A program made the position numbers and the translations under genes. The notes under the pieces were generated by a model, which worked only from the letters and a program-made list of their open reading frames with translations, was not told the origin of the DNA and made no database searches. DNA of 7,469 nucleotides from Actinomycetes bacterium (lineage in GTDB: Bacteria; Actinomycetota; Acidimicrobiia; Acidimicrobiales; RAAP-2): assembly GCA_021850345.1 (NCBI GenBank), contig JAJZMN010000149.1, positions 1-7,469 on the forward strand, written 5' to 3'. Of the stretch, positions 7,401 to 7,469 are shown piece after piece; the first letter of the stretch is position 1, and the number at the start of each line of letters is the position of its first letter.

Positions 7401-7469
7401 GAGCCGAACAACTACGTGCCGCGTGGTCGAAACGGTGTGCCGCGCAGTCGAGACGCGATCGCGCGTGGT
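7401..7469. repeat. Degenerate 21-bp-period direct repeat upstream of the GT-C-like gene
   Basis: GTGCCGCGTGGTCGAAACG (7416-7434) and GTGCCGCGCAGTCGAGACG (7437-7455) match at 16 of 19 positions. CGCGTGGT recurs at 7462-7469, exactly two periods (42 bp) after its copy at 7420-7427, so a third unit seems to run off the window. A 10-bp palindrome CGCGATCGCG lies at 7454-7463. Read on the minus strand, the region is open and in frame with the following gene (TTRDRVSTARHTVSTTRH...), but no start codon is present in it. Confidence 0.55.

Overview
The window is high-GC DNA with tightly packed genes on both strands. The strong G/C third-position bias, the actinobacterial type of MerR regulator, and several starts that look leaderless all suggest an actinobacterium. 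The class Acidimicrobiia would fit, but this is inference; no rRNA or other decisive marker is present.

Layout. (1) Positions 1-2519, all minus strand, read right to left: an FtsR/Rv1828-like MerR regulator, a small PD-(D/E)XK-nuclease-like protein of unknown role, gcvT (aminomethyltransferase, T-protein of the glycine cleavage system), and gcvPA (subunit 1 of glycine dehydrogenase), which is cut by the left edge. gcvT and gcvPA share one base and are surely translationally coupled. (2) Positions 2520-2701: a divergent intergenic region with a promoter candidate and an inverted repeat TTAGGT-GT-ACCTAA that looks like the operator of a metal-responsive repressor. (3) Positions 2702-3538, plus: an FTR1/EfeU-type iron permease. 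(4) Positions 3543-5288: two divergently transcribed thiamine genes, thiG (minus, thiazole synthase) and thiD (plus, HMP/HMP-P kinase). thiG converges on the permease gene with only 4 bp between the stops. (5) Positions 5350-6018, plus: a single-pass membrane protein of unknown function with three exact HADTAG repeats at its N-terminus. (6) Positions 6015-7400, minus: a polytopic membrane protein resembling GT-C (GT87/DUF2029-like) glycosyltransferases. Its stop codon overlaps that of the previous gene in a shared CTAG. (7) Positions 7401-7469: a degenerate 21-bp-period direct repeat running off the right edge.

Functionally the window is mostly housekeeping: one-carbon/glycine metabolism, thiamine biosynthesis and iron uptake, plus two envelope-associated proteins of uncertain role. 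I see no mobile element, CRISPR array, tRNA or rRNA, and no clear evidence of a new defence or biosynthetic system. The points most worth a second look are the putative metal-regulated operator at the permease promoter, the recurring TANNNT hexamers 7-9 nt before start codons, the unstudied nuclease-like gene between an FtsR-like regulator and gcvT, and the small tandem repeats inside or beside genes.
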